Positions 22,240 to 33,934 of a stretch of 64,000 bases of DNA are shown one piece after another. A model generated the notes under the pieces. The model saw nothing but the letters and a program-made list of their open reading frames with translations. It did no database searches and was not told where the DNA came from. Position numbers and translations under genes: made by a program. Location: assembly GCA_014529385.2 (NCBI GenBank), contig CM043962.1, positions 41,909,598 through 41,973,597 of the forward strand, in the 5' to 3' direction. How positions within the stretch are numbered: the first letter of the stretch is position 1; each line of letters opens with the position of its first letter. Source of the DNA: Adiantum capillus-veneris. Taxonomy: Eukaryota > Streptophyta > Polypodiopsida > Polypodiales > Pteridaceae.

Positions 22240-23510
22240 TTTGGGTAATGAGGAGGAAATGCCAAAAGGACCTCCAAGGAAAGCTGTTCAAGAAGAAGCT
22301 ATGCTTCAACTCTGAAAGTGTTGGGGCCCCAAGAAGACTCTGGGCAAGGAGGTCACCCAGCCCTTCCAATAAGAAGAGGAAGTTGTCACGCACTTTCTCC
22401 CCCAATTACAATCCTAAGAAGGGAGAAAACAACCCAAGAAGAAGGAAGCAAATAAAGCAGTCGCCATTCTCTCTTTCTTCTTCGTCTTCGTCGTCATTAT
22501 CTTCCTATAAGGAGAGCAATGACTCACCACCCAAGAAGGCAAAGAGGAGAGGTAAACAAAGAATCTATAGGGCATGGAAGAGGTCACACAAGCTTAAAAA
22601 GTTTCAAGAGGGAGGAAATAACATCACTTTCCTTACCTATGAGAGAACCTTTGGAGCAACTAATAAAACGATGGCTTTTATCCAAAAATTTGATGTGGCT
22701 TTTGGAGATGAAGATTTCTTGGAATCTTCAAATCTACGAAATGTCTCCATGCATTTCCAAAAGTCAGCTCGTTAATGGTGGGCAAGCCTATGTGCCCAAG
22801 GTGGAGTTCCAAAGACATGGAAGGCCTTGAGGATTGCTCTTAAGCGATTTCAATGACAAAGTTCTCATGGAATGGCAAAGCTTGAAGATGGCACATTAGA
22901 AGTCTATTCCAAAGTATGCGGATAAGTCTTGGGAGTTACATCTCAAGGCAAGTGTCTATAAGAAAATAGACTTTGCAAAACAAACGCAACAATTTTGTGT
23001 TGGCCTATCCAAGATGAGTGAGTATGTCAACTCACAAAGGCCCAAAATTATCTTTGGGATCATACATCACACAATGGTTTCCTTGAGGATTCACTTTCAA
23101 TAAGGGAATAAGAAGGGCCCCAAGACTACAGAAGCTAAGGAACAGACTAAGAAAAATGGGAAGAACAAAGCATCACAAAATTCTTTCACGTCTAACAAAA
23201 AAAGCAACAATAACAAAGCAAAGGTGGATGAAAAAGTCTACAAAGGTGCTACAACCTCATAACCTCACACTTCTTTGAGTGTATACAAGGAGAGTGATAG
23301 CTCTAGTTCACCACCCAATCATAGAGGAGAATGGGGAAGCCTTCCCCATTCCCGAGTCTTATAGTATGTGGCCTACTATCCACACTTGCTCGGGCCACCC
23401 GTTATATTGGCATCCTCACCTGGGATGGCACCTCATCGTGGTGCTCCTGGACCTCGGCCATTTGATCGGTCATCCGTCTCATGACATTAGAGCAAAATTA
23501 TGGCCTACCT
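22240..23510 (+). pseudogene. Gypsy gag fragment related to the 13-kb gag
   Basis: A 175-codon plus-strand frame (22248-22775) contains HKLKKFQEGGNNITFLTYE, AFIQKFDVAFGDEDF and HFQKSAR. It then stops where the 13-kb copy reads KWW. Beyond the stop, decayed frames still match that copy (AKLEDGTLEVYSKVCG; EYVNSQRPKI-like near 23020). The region ends in Lys/Asn-rich and Pro/His-rich stretches before a poly(C) tract. This is a gag remnant of a family close to the 7.2-16.1 kb element. No LTR was found next to it. Confidence 0.75.
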
Positions 23511-23520
23511 AAAATTAACC

Positions 23521-23521
<1 letters not shown>

Positions 23522-23560
<39 letters not shown>

Positions 23561-23569
23561 ACCCCCCCC
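23522..23569. repeat. Poly(C) tract, about 47 C in 48 bases
   Basis: A run of 39 C, one A, then eight C. It is unusually long for a plant homopolymer. The G-rich strand could form G-quadruplexes. Confidence 0.95.
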
Positions 23570-24699
23570 GTTATAAAAAAGTTTTTGTGTTTGAAAACAA
23601 CATGGAAAAGATCTCTTCGCTTAACTTGTACCTCATGGTACACTTTATGACGGGTTTGTCTATCTTGATACCTTTTAATCCTTTCAAATTCATGTGATAT
23701 CTTTGGTGGCTTTATCAACTCGACCAACATCCATGAAGAAACTACTCTTGAGCTGATTTCTTTAGTTTACTAACGTGGAAGATATGGTGAACTTGAGAAC
23801 TCTTTGGTAACTCAATTTTATATGCCACATCCACTATTATCTTAAGAACTTTAAAGAGACCACAATATTTAGGAGAAAGTTTGTCACACTATTTTGTTTT
23901 CATGGTTTTTGACTTTGTAGGAACCTTAAGGAATACAAAGTCACCTTCCACAAAGGTAAATTTTCTTTGTCCTCTCGAGTTTGGTTCACTCTTTTGGTTT
24001 GACCACCAGACTATGGATGACTTGATGTATTCATGCTTAAAGTAATATCCGGCCTTTTGAAGACCCCTCCAAAAATGACTATTGAACTTTGTATCTCAAT
24101 CTGACACTATATCTACATGTAGGCCCAGAGATGTTCAATAAAGAGTTTTGCCAACCTTGGCATTTTAACCATTTTCTTTGGTGGCAATAAAATTTGCCAT
24201 TTTGGTTAACCTATCCACTAGCATCCACACTTAGTCATTACCTTGACTAGTCCTGGGTAAACCGATAATGAAGTACATGGAAATGGTTTTCCATTTCCCT
24301 TGAGAAATATCCAACGGATAGAGTAGTCTCCCAACCTTGAGACGCTCGTGTTTATTGAATTGACACTTATTGCATTATAGTATATAAGTCTAAACATCCC
24401 TCAATAAGCTAGGCCAATATAATTGTCTTTTAACTAGCACATAGGTCTTTTGCATCCCAGGATAACCCGCACTTGGACTATCATGACTTTCTTTAAGAAT
24501 TCACACACAAAAGTTGCCAATAGTTGGTACGCACACTCTACCCTTGTAGAGTAAGTACGTGTTTTCAATGGAGTACTTAGCTTACTTCTCCCCCCAATGA
24601 AGTTTATCACCTCCCTTTAAAGCCGTATCTATCAAAGGTTATCAAGGGGTTATGGTAGAGCTCCTCGGCCCCAAACTATACCCAAAAGTCTAAATAGTC

Positions 24700-24995
24700 T
24701 CTCCAAACTAACTCTCACTTCCCTACCCATTGCACCTACAAGTGACCAGTTTCTTTGGACTAGCACTACATGCCAACAAGGGAGGTGGTTGCATTTGTGA
24801 GCTGGTGCAATCATGTACAATATGTCAAATTCGATAGTATGTCCAAACTAGCTCTCACTTCCCTACTCATCGCACCTACGACCCGTCTCTTTGGACTAGC
24901 ACTACGTGCTAATGAGGGAGGTGGTTGCATCTGTGAGATGATGCAATCATGTACAATGCATCAGACTCAATAGTTTGTCCAAACTAACTCTCACT
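24700..24995. repeat. Tandem repeat, about 2.2 copies, period about 136 bp
   Basis: GGAGGTGGTTGCAT and TCCAAACTA-CTCTCACTTCC blocks recur at about 24705, 24842 and 24975. They lie inside the gypsy relic between RNase H and integrase. Confidence 0.75.
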
Positions 24996-25720
24996 TCCAT
25001 GGCCTCAAAAGTGACACTACCATATAAATAGTGTCTCTACTTTTTAAGTGCATGTACTATTGCTAGTAACTCTTGCTCATAGTTAAGCAGTTACGATGGG
25101 CATGAATGTTTTACTTTCCCCTTTGCATAAGTACGGCTCCAACAACCTCATTACTTGTGTATATCTCCAAGAAAAATGACTCATTCAGATCAATTATAGT
25201 CAATATAGGCGCAGCTGTTATAGCCACCTTAAGCTTTTCAAAGCTTTTCTATTGGGCTTCCCTCCAGCTTATATTTTTACTTTCTGACCTCAATTGGTTT
25301 GTCAATGGGACTACAACCTTTATTGTTAGTAAAACCGCAAATGAGGAGTCAGTAAGAGTTGACAACGTGTCAATCGGAGTTCGGATTGATAAGATATTGA
25401 AGGTTGAAGTTGGCGACTATTGCCAGCCGAGTGATTCCAGATGTCTTTTGCTGATTTTGGTGGCCTTGGTTTGCGAGTCTGAGAATCTCAAAATGTGGTG
25501 GGGTTTGTAAAATTTGAAGCCAGCAAAGAGGGATCTCGGTCGGAATTTGTAGCTTGGCGGTTGGAGCACCATGCATCAAATGGCAAACCGTCGAGATGGA
25601 TGGGAAAAAGGGATATTTTTGAAGTCATCAAGATAATGAATCTCTGTCGCAAAGAAATCATACTTGCTTTCCATTGCAAATAGTTTATTTTTCTCAATAA
25701 CTCAAACACTAGATGTAAAT

Positions 25721-26020
25721 GTTCTAAGCGTTTTTTCAAAGATTTATTATAGACTAATATATCATTTAGGAAAACTACTACAAATTTTCCTAAGTATGGA
25801 CATAAAATGCTATCCATAAGCATCATAAATGTTATTGGTGCATTCGGTAGCCCAAATGGCATAATGAATGTTGTCTTGAATGTTCTAAGCATTTTTCTAA
25901 AGATTTATTATAGACTAATATATCATTTAGGAAAACTAATACAAATTTTCCTAAGTATGGACATAAAATGCAATCCATAAGCATCATAAATGTTATTGGT
26001 GCATTCGGTAGCCCAAAACA
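25721..26020. repeat. Tandem duplication, period 161 bp, within gypsy RT
   Basis: GTTCTAAGC...AAAGATTTATTATAGACTAATATATC starts at 25721 and again at 25882. The copies are close to identical, so this duplication is younger than the decay of the host element. Confidence 0.9.
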
Positions 26021-26362
26021 AGTCCTAAATGTTGTCTTCGCAACATCTTCTGGTCTAATTCTAACCTGATGATGACTAGATCTCATGTCTATCTTTGAAA
26101 AATATCTTGACCCAAAGAGTTGATCAAACAAATCATCCACACATGGCACCGTGTACTTATTATTAATTGCTATGTGATTAAGAGCTCTATAATCTACACA
26201 CATCCACATAGATTTGTCCTTCTTCTTTATTAGGAGAATATGTGATGCCCACGGACTAGAACTCGGCCTAATAGGGCCTTTGTTCAAGTATTCTGTTAAT
26301 TGTTTTTCCACTTCTTGTGCCACAGAGTGGCTTAATATATAAGTAGCTTTGCTTATAGATTT

Positions 26363-26537
26363 ATTAGGAAAAATATGAACCCTCTAGGGGCCCTTTGGGA
26401 TTAAGGTTAATTAGAGGCCAGCCAATGAGAAGAGGGTGGTGGACACACTCTATGCCCTCCAAAAAAGTAGGGGGACAAAGTAGTCTTACACGTCAAAATG
26501 TCTTGTTACCTAGTGAGAAGGTGGGGGCTTTGTGTGT

Positions 26538-26594
<57 letters not shown>

Positions 26595-27190
26595 TTGGAA
26601 TCTCCAAGTTTCCGTCCTTCTTTACCCGGTCTTGAAAAAAAATCAAAATTATAAAAATTTCAAAAATCAAACCTTATCTTCTTACAATATTTTATGGTCA
26701 AAAAAGCATTTTTTGACCTCCAACAGTCAAAACATACACCAAGAAACCCTAAAATTCAATTTTTTTCAAAAACTTCTCAAACATCATTTTCTACTATCCA
26801 AAGCCCCCCCAAAAACTATTCCATACCTAAAAAGTTATTTTCTCTCTCTAGAACCCCTGTTCCAATCCCTCCTTGGTTGCAGCCATCACATTCACCCTCT
26901 ACTCCAATGCTATCTCTCTACTATCATCTCCATTGCTATAGCAAAAAATCTTCTCTCTCCTTCCCTCCAACCTTCCATTGCCGCACCAAGAAAATTCATT
27001 CCCTTCTCCCACCCGCATTGTAGACACAAGCAAGGTCCTCCTCCTCCTCCTCCTCCTAATTCTCTTTGCTCATCCATGGCCAACTCTACTCTATAAAGGC
27101 AGCCAAAGGATGAGGTCACAACACTTGCATGCCACAACACAAGAGGTATAGATGGTGTGTGGGTGCCACAAGAGTTCACAAGAGGTGCTT
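26363..27190. repeat. Repeat family R1, copy 1
   Basis: From ATTAGGAAAAATATGAACCC to about 27190 this segment is similar to 49199-50030. Shared landmarks in the same order are CTAGGGGCCCTTTGGGATT, GAGGGTGGTGGACACACTCTA, a G tract, a TTCAAAAATCAA-like AT-rich part, TTTTCTCTCTCTA, and CTTGCATxCCACAAC. No reading frame is conserved between the copies. It may be an LTR or leader of an unidentified element; TG...CA ends were not established. Confidence 0.7.
26530..26591. repeat. (TG)n followed by 40-base poly(G)
   Basis: Eleven TG units run directly into about 40 G. The R1 copy at 49 kb has a shorter G tract at the same place, so the tract expanded within the repeat. Confidence 0.95.
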
Positions 27191-29680
27191 GGGATACATG
27201 CAGCCATCTGCTATTGGTCCTCAACGTGTTCAAAACCGTGCAAAGTTGGATCAGCATTGGAAAGGAAATCTCCTTTGCTTCAAGAATTGCAAGGACAAGG
27301 GGACCGTAGGCATTGTGCAACATGTTTTCTCAATGTCAAGCATGAAATTGCAACAACCAGCTTGATTCCCAGCACATTGTAAGTACATGTTTTGAGAATA
27401 CAAAGCTAGGTGTGAAGTCACAGTGGAATGTTTTTATGGCTTCATAATTATGATATTCCATGATTTTGCAATCATATTTCCATCCACATTGTGGAGGAGC
27501 AGCCACTTCATTGCCTCTCCAACACATTCAATGCTATACATGTGGATATTGGAGCAACATTTTTTGCACACCTTTGCCGAACCAAACTGGTTCAAAGAAG
27601 AATTTTATTTTGTTTTCACTCCCATAATGTACCTACTTCTACACAGAGGAATGGGAATCTTGAACCCATCAAAGTATCTTCCTTATTAAGTATAGAGTGG
27701 CCACAACCAGATGTATGGTTGGTAGCATCTTTCAAGCAAAAGATGGTAATAAATGTCCAAAACTCCTTGAAAATTTTTAAGGCTTCTATGTCTATGAGCT
27801 TGAGTTGGTGTTTTCCTATTCATTGTTTTGTGCATATCTTCAAAGAGTTTGATTTGTGGAGACAACCACAATTATTGTATGTAAATATGTGCATTATGAA
27901 GATTTAGGGAGGCTTTTAAGGGAGGACTAGGGTTCTGTGGAGGGCATGCACAATGGGGATAATTACCATCGTAAGGTTGGAGCATTAGGTATTGGGATGT
28001 GCTATTTAAAATCCCGCACCTCCTTGTACATATCATTTCACTATGATAATTGGATGTGCAAGCTTGGAGTGCGGACTCCCTTACAGTGTGTAGATGGCAC
28101 TATTGCAAGCTTTGACATTATGGTGAGGATGCCAAATGATGCTTTGGAAGTTGTCCAAGTGACAAGCATTGGAACCTCAGCAATGTGCGAGAACATTTGG
28201 CCATTATGGGTTTTGAGGACCTTCAAAAAGCTCAATTTTGTCTACAAGGTCACAAGGTGTGAATCCTTCCACCAAATTGTCACTGCATCAATGTTTGACG
28301 GTCTCTACATCTACACCCACATCCACCCCTTTGTTATGCTTCACCCTCTTCCTCAAGGACACTAACTACAAGGGGAAGTTAGATCTTCACACCTTCTTCA
28401 CTTGTCTCCTCAATATTGACGGTCTCTACATCTACACCCACATCCACCCCTTTGTTACGCTTCACCTTCTTCCTCAAGGTCACCAACTACAAGGGGAAGT
28501 TGGATCTTCACACCTTCTTCACTTGTCTCCTCAATATTGACACCATAGTTTCCCTCCACATGGATACATTTACCGAGATTTCAACGTTCGTAGAGAAGCA
28601 CATCATAAAATATGATGTATCTATCCCCCCACATGTGGGGATCTGGGTGTTTGTGATCTCTTGCGCTACATCCACAAAGGTGATTGCCCATTCTTTAAGC
28701 GGTTGAGATGGCTTTAAGAAACTGCCGTTGATGCAGGCCATTTCTTAGACGAGCAGGCCCCAGGGGTGCCAACATTGAAGAAGTGCGAATTGGGGGTAAA
28801 GTACCTTTCTTGCATGGCTACATTCATCTTTCTTATCAACGAGGAACCCGATTTGGAGGAGCTGCACCTTCCACACCTTCAAGTTGGATCCATCATCAAG
28901 GATACCAAGGAGCAAGAGGGTGTCCCCATGAACCCTACAGCAAAAGGCCACGCACTGCTTAAGGAAGTGGTTGAAAAAGCCATCAGTGTGGCAGGCACTA
29001 GTGACACTCGAAAGGATGCACCACTAATGGATGAGGCTATCAGAGAAATAGAAATTAATCGCTTTTCGTCAGTGGTAGTGGATGGGGAGGAGTATCTCTT
29101 TTTGCATGACTTGGAGAAAGAATTTGGCCTACTTATAGATGAGTGCCTAAGAATGCTATTCACCAACACCCAGTTTCCCTTAGAAAGTATGCTAGAAAGC
29201 TCCTGCCAATTGGTGACTTTGTTACTAACACTATTGCACTTGTGTGTGGAGGTCCTTTCAACGGAGTAGTTGCATGTGGCTGAGAAAGATGTCCAGGACA
29301 CACAAGCCAAGGTTGTGGTGGCAAGGATGCCTAATCTAGTGCAGAATTCCCCCTCTGATGAGCCAAAGCTTGTGGATGTAGTGGTCATGCATTGACTTGA
29401 ATGCCAAGGGCAATAGAGAGGAGGAGGACAAGGAGCAGGAGGTAAACTCTACCCTACTTTCAAGGTTGTTTGTACTAACCTTAATTATCTCTTTCTTACC
29501 CAATGAGTTTAGTCCCCAAGGCCATTTCAGGACTTGGTCATTGAAAGCTCTAAGAAAATTTTTGTGTCTATGCACCATTGCGCAAAATTCACATCTTGTG
29601 TTCCTAGTGCATAGATCCCTTGTATGCACAACATTTGGCATTGACTTCCGTGGCAAGGTGCTTGTCTAGATAGGGATACA
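27191..29680 (+). other. Unrecognised region with several plus-strand open segments
   Basis: Open plus-strand stretches at 27937-28365, 28416-28706 and 28766-29269 (167 codons) are longer than most random frames nearby. The last contains acidic/hydrophobic helices (KGHALLKEVVEKAISVAG; VVVDGEEYLFLHDLEKEFGLL). I cannot assign a family. Frames shift between the segments, which suggests a decayed protein-coding insert. It lies upstream of, and on the same strand as, the gypsy integrase tail at 29.8 kb, so it may be an unusual upstream part of that element or a captured gene fragment. Confidence 0.3.
28298..28540. repeat. Tandem duplication, two copies, period 121 bp
   Basis: GACGGTCTCTACATCTACAC starts at 28298 and 28419. 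The copies are nearly identical, with a few substitutions (GGACAC vs GGTCAC). 121 is not a multiple of three, so the duplication shifts the reading frame. Confidence 0.9.
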
Positions 29681-29839
29681 TGCTTAAGTTGGCTCAACTA
29701 ACCCTCAGGCAATAGCGCCCTCCCTCTTGGCCGGGGAGTTGCCTTATGTGCAAGAGAGACGCCAAGAAATGGCTAAGAAAATTATGGGCTCCTCAAAAGA
29801 ATGATGTAAATTTCTATCTTCTCAAAAGTCATTAAATAT

Positions 29840-30430
29840 AACACCTTCAACTTGGTGTTTGGATTAATGACGTACTGCCAATAGAATTCTTGATTCCTAC
29901 ATTATGAGTTGCACAACGATTAAGATGGATAGGACACGAGCTGTCTGGAAGACTAGAACAACTAACCAAGCTAGATGAGTGTCGACTCTCAGGGCTGTTG
30001 CCGCCATCTATGCACAAAAATTAAAAATAATAGAATTTCATGACCAGCATGTAATCAACAAGGAGTTTAAAAAGGGGGATTATGTGTTAGTCTACACCTT
30101 GAAGAAACACTCCTAGAAATTGAAAAGGCGAGGTAATGGCCCATTTGTGATCATTTGTAATGGCCCAAGTAGTGTTGTACAACTTGCAACATTAGAGGGA
30201 GAGGAGATGCCTAACTGGATCAATGGTTGTAGAAGACTGAAAAAATACCATCTACCTCTCACTGGAAAATTTTTGGAAAGGATTCATGAAGCAAAGGAAA
30301 GGAAGAAAAAGCTCAAGCAATTAAAAAACAAGCAAAGGAGGAATCTAGGTTGTGGATTTTATAGTGCAAAGAATGACAAAGCAATGATCCAATTTGGCAC
30401 CCAACAACACCATCTCCTCCTATTGAAGAA
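29840..30430 (+). pseudogene. Ty3/gypsy integrase C-terminal region
   Basis: Decayed plus-strand frames read INDVLPIEFLIPTL, then a linker, then FHDQHVINKEFKKGDYVLVYTLKKHS, KLKRRGNGPFVI, VVQLATLEGEEMPNWINGCRRLKKYH and a Lys/Glu-rich tail. This is the C-terminal domain of plant gypsy integrases, whose F-x-x-G-D-x-V-L and K-x-x-x-R-x-x-G-P-x-x-V blocks bind DNA. The catalytic core is absent. Stops occur in the first half, and a 121-codon open stretch (30120-30485) covers the last part. Confidence 0.75.
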
Positions 30431-31545
30431 GTTCAGGTCGGAGCAGAGTTGGCTTGGAGGTATGGATGTACACATCAATGTCTAGCTTTCCAATGAAATG
30501 AGAGAAAGAGAACTTGTAGATATGGGAGCACTCATTAATGCCATGTGGTATTCTACATACCTCAAAATATCAAACTCCATGATAGAATCGACAAAATTGA
30601 GCTTAGGGCAGCTAATAGAGGAACACCGGTTAGTTTAGGACAATCCAACGTCTCAATCAACAATGACAGGAACCATTGTCTTCATCAATTCCACATTATG
30701 GTAGATACAGATCTTGATGAAGAAATCATCTTGGGAGTTTCCTGGATGCACACTTACAAAGTAGTTCCAAAATGGCAAGATGACACTCCAAAGTACAACC
30801 TCAAGGGAACATCTATGTTACATCCTTGGCACAAACAAATTACATTTGGAATGTAGAATCTGAGCTAGAGGAGGCGACGACCACCATCCATCCGCTAAAA
30901 TATACAAGCATACATGGGAGAAAGATCAAGCAAGTTTGAGTAAAAATGTCAATCATGAAACACACACCGAAGTAGATATGGATACCCAAAGCCATGCTTT
31001 CCAATTAGTCTTCCAACTCAGCCAAGCCAACCTTCCAAAGACCCACAACCTCTCAAAGCAAGCTACAATGGTGTACGTGATTCAAACAACACCCAAATGC
31101 TTCATCAAGTTCACCCAAGTACAAATGGATTTCCAAATTCACATCTAAAAATCCAACAATCACCATGACAATGGAGACCCAAACAATCAAACTGCAACCC
31201 TCTTCACAGTCTCCAAAACCAATCTTCAAGTGGGTACCCAAAGTCAAGCCAAGCCAAATCATCAACCAGCCAATAGTACTCACTAATCCAACCATCAAAG
31301 AGTGTGATGTTCGTCTTCAAAAATATTTGTTTGGAAAACTTAGCTTAGATGAAACCTTACCAGTAGAAACCACTGAACAATACTTTCACTACCCACATCT
31401 TGCACAACATAGTCTTACCCATTGCATCTCTTCCATAAGCATTCTAGGGCTACATTCCAGGGCCTTGCATAGACACATTTTTTCCGCCCATGCATGTTGC
31501 ACAAACCTTCATTCAAGACGACTCAAAATTGGAAGGGGGGAGGAG
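30431..31545 (+). pseudogene. Post-integrase frame with retropepsin-like block
   Basis: Downstream of the integrase tail the plus strand reads ELVDMGALINAM (about 30510-30545). After a one-base frame change comes IELRAANRGTPVSLGQSNVSI, then VDTDLDEEIILGVSWMHTYKV (30545-30856). The spacing of D-x-G-A, a middle strand and hydrophobic-L-G-x-x-W matches plant retropepsins. A Thr/Ser/Pro/Lys-rich tail (WVPKVKPSQIINQP) runs to about 31545, where GGAAGGGGGGA resembles a polypurine tract. A protease after integrase is unusual. It may be an additional reading frame or the start of another, superimposed element. Confidence 0.45.
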
Positions 31546-31559
31546 CAGTAGCTGGAGCA

Positions 31560-32202
31560 GCATCTTACAAGATATTAAGCGACAAGATGATGAGAGATTA
31601 TGTGTACAATTTATAAAGTGTGTTTTTTTGCTTAAATTTTTTGCCTTTTTAGCAAAATTTGACTCTTATTAGGCATAATAGTGAGCCCTCAACACTATCT
31701 CACATGAACAGCGGCAGGAGGGGATCAATGGCCCACACCTTTTTTGAGGAGCGCAAGCATCGTAGGCTGTCAATCTTACGGTACGCCTCAAATTTACCAA
31801 TTTTCTTGAGTTTATTAAATAAAATCAAATTTACAAAGCGATGGGCTCATCATAGAAGAAACCCTTCTCCCAATGCTTTCAACAAGCACGCACAGGTGAG
31901 GTGGTTAAGGTGATAGGCTTGCAAAGGGGATGTCTCGAGTACAAATCGGGGGGGGGGGTGCCCAAATTTACAAATTCTTGATGCACTTGCGTTTACCTAA
32001 TTTTTCATTTACACAAAGCGGATCGGACGACTCAGGTCACACCCGATCCCCAAAATGGGATGGGTCATTGATCTTCTCCTGCCCATGCCCGTGTGAAATA
32101 GTGAGGAGGATAGTGAAATTTTTTGATGTGTGAGATGCCTAGAGTGAGCATATGAACATATGAGTGTGAGGAATAACTCTGGAAAAAAATTTGGCCAATT
32201 AA
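31560..32202. other. No gene; tRNA-like/SINE-like patch near 31895-31960
   Basis: GAGGTGGTTAAGGTGATAGG resembles a Pol III A box. About 35 bases later CTCGAGTACAAATC resembles a B box, followed by a G run. No cloverleaf could be drawn, so at most this is a decayed tRNA-derived SINE head. The rest shows nothing recognisable. Confidence 0.3.
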
Positions 32203-32428
32203 TGTTGGAATTAAGGTTGCAAGAAAACACACAGCTTGGAGAAGATGAAGGAAGCTCAAGGCACACAATAGAGAGTGTATTACTTAGTGTCCACTGGAAA
32301 AATAGATAGCCCTAGAATGATGGGTGTATATACAATGCACGGGGGGAAAAACCTCCTAGTGAGGGAAAAAATCCCCCGACGGTCCTAAGTGTGTTCACAC
32401 ACATCACTACCATATGTATATGGTAACA
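32203..32428 (-). repeat. Copia copy 2, 3' LTR
   Basis: 226 bp, TGTTGGAATT...GGTAACA on the plus strand. The complement of the polypurine tract (AATCCCCCCTGG) follows directly at 32429. Confidence 0.9.
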
Positions 32429-32504
32429 AATCCCCCCTGGAGTGATGTGGTGAACGAGAGTTGGCACATAGAGTAAAGGGAAATGCCATGCCCTGAGGAC
32501 ATGA

Positions 32505-33040
32505 TCAATCCACAAAGGGGAGTAAGCCCAAAGCTTTGCGAAAAGCTTTTAACTTCTTACTAGACAATGCCTTTGTGAAAAGATCTGCAAGGTTGTCCTG
32601 TGTTGGCACGTAAGCCAAGCTGATCTCTCCTACTGAGAGCCTCTCCCTCACATAGTGGTAATGCACCTCAATGTACTTTGTGCAAGCATGAAAAACAGGG
32701 TTCCTCGCAACTGCCAATGCGCTTGACTATCAGTGAAGATAATGTTGACAGTGTCCTGTCCAACACCCAAATCATCCATAAGGTATCTGAGCCATACACA
32801 CTCAACTGTAGCTATGAAGACTGCCCTGTACTCACCCTAACAACTAGAAGTGGCCACAGTAGGTTGCTTCTTGCTCAACCATGATATACATGAACTGCCA
32901 AGCATGAAACAAAAACCACTTGTGGACACTCGCGTGTCAAAACAACTGGCCCCGTGGCAATAGGTTTGCAATCCTCAAGTCGAAACTTACATAGCATTGT
33001 CTCTATGTAGCTTTTCATACACAAGGCAATACCCCCATCG
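32505..33040 (-). pseudogene. Copia copy 2, RT end fused to RNase H end
   Basis: The minus strand goes from the GIALC-K-SYIET part of RT to PIAT. It then jumps to FDTRVST in RNase H, skipping the segment that contains the first RNase H aspartates. It ends with ARNPVFHACTKYIEVHYHYVRERLSVGEISLAYVPTQDNLADLFTKAL and LLPFVD (32717-32505, several stops before it). It cannot encode an active enzyme. Confidence 0.85.
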
Positions 33041-33613
33041 CATTGTCAATTTCTATGAGCTTTAGTGAGCATTCACATAACAATCTACACAAGGGAACTG
33101 TCTGAAATGACTTCACCTGCAGAAATAAGTTGCTCACTGATATCCTTGACACCAGCAAGGAAAGTGTCCATATAATCTTCCTCATGCATAATCTTCGACT
33201 CCAGCTCTTTACGCAACAAAGCATTTTTTGCGTCATTGTGACTTGCATAAAGACAAGCCAGAATATCCCAAGCCTGTTTTGCAGGTTTCACTGAACGAAT
33301 GTGAGGAGTAATAGTGCACTTCACAGACAGGGCAATCAATGCATGATCATGTGCATCTTTTACATCCCAACGAGCTTGTTCTACCAAAGGCAAAACAACT
33401 CTAACAGCAACAATCCTTGCAGCAAGACCTGCAACATCCTAAACATTGCCTACATCCTCAGTTTCAGGACGTACATCAATGCCCTGCACAATATTCTAGA
33501 CACCCTTTGACACAAGAACATGTTCCATCATGTAAGCCCACAAGGTAATTTTCCCCATCCATTCTGTCCTCAGCAGCACCATCTTGAACACATCTGTGTT
33601 GTTGTTGGCCATG
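33015..33613 (-). pseudogene. Copia copy 2, gag
   Basis: It starts at an ATG near 33613 (MANNNTD). It keeps WAYMMEHVLVSKGV, EQARWDVKDAHDHALIALSVKC, AWDILACLY and ESKIMHEEDYMDTFLAGVKDI, and ends near 33050 at a deletion junction. Stops occur near 33505 and 33440. It retains about 34 bp (near 33440-33475) that the full-length copy lacks, which helps explain the frame break there. Confidence 0.85.
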
Positions 33614-33934
33614 GTGAATGCCTGCACCTGATGTGAAAAATGCCCAAAAAGAGGAGAAACAAAGTGAGAAAAACACGTGCTATATAGCACAAACCATAGA
33701 AGACTATAAGGAGTTGTTATGCAAAAAATGGCAATAAAATTTTTCCCAAAATGATGAAATAGCTTACGCAATACTGCCTGTAGTGGAAACAAAGTCCGAA
33801 ATGATCCTGAATCAAAAATATGAGTATGCTCTTTACTTGTCGACCTGCAAATGCTCACTAAAGCTCATAGAAATGGGAGAAAGTGAGCAGGCATGTGCTG
33901 GAGCTACTGGACTAAGCCTGGGAGGATGCAACCT

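Larger units (their letters stand above)
23580..26330 (-). pseudogene. Ty3/gypsy pol relic (RT, RNase H, integrase)
   Basis: On the minus strand from the right, the RT begins QEVEKQLTEYLNKGPIRPSSSPWASHILLIKKKDKSMWMCVDYRALNHI (split by decay), then FSKIDMRSSHHQVRI and FGLPNAPITFMMLMD. The active-site region reads VFLNDILVYN, where Y-x-D-D is expected, so the first catalytic Asp is Asn. A 161-bp tandem duplication repeats the palm. RNase H-like FLEIYTSNEVVGAVL lies near 25090-25180, and decayed integrase and its C-terminal linker fill about 23700-24400. The element is long dead. No LTRs were identified. Confidence 0.8.

Noticed and set aside
23500-23697. Proline-rich frame across the poly(C) tract
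   Set aside because: Product of homopolymer translation, not a gene.
26395-27096. 233-codon plus-strand frame in R1 copy 1
   Set aside because: It runs through TG and G tracts, is low in complexity, and is not conserved in the R1 copy at 49.2 kb.
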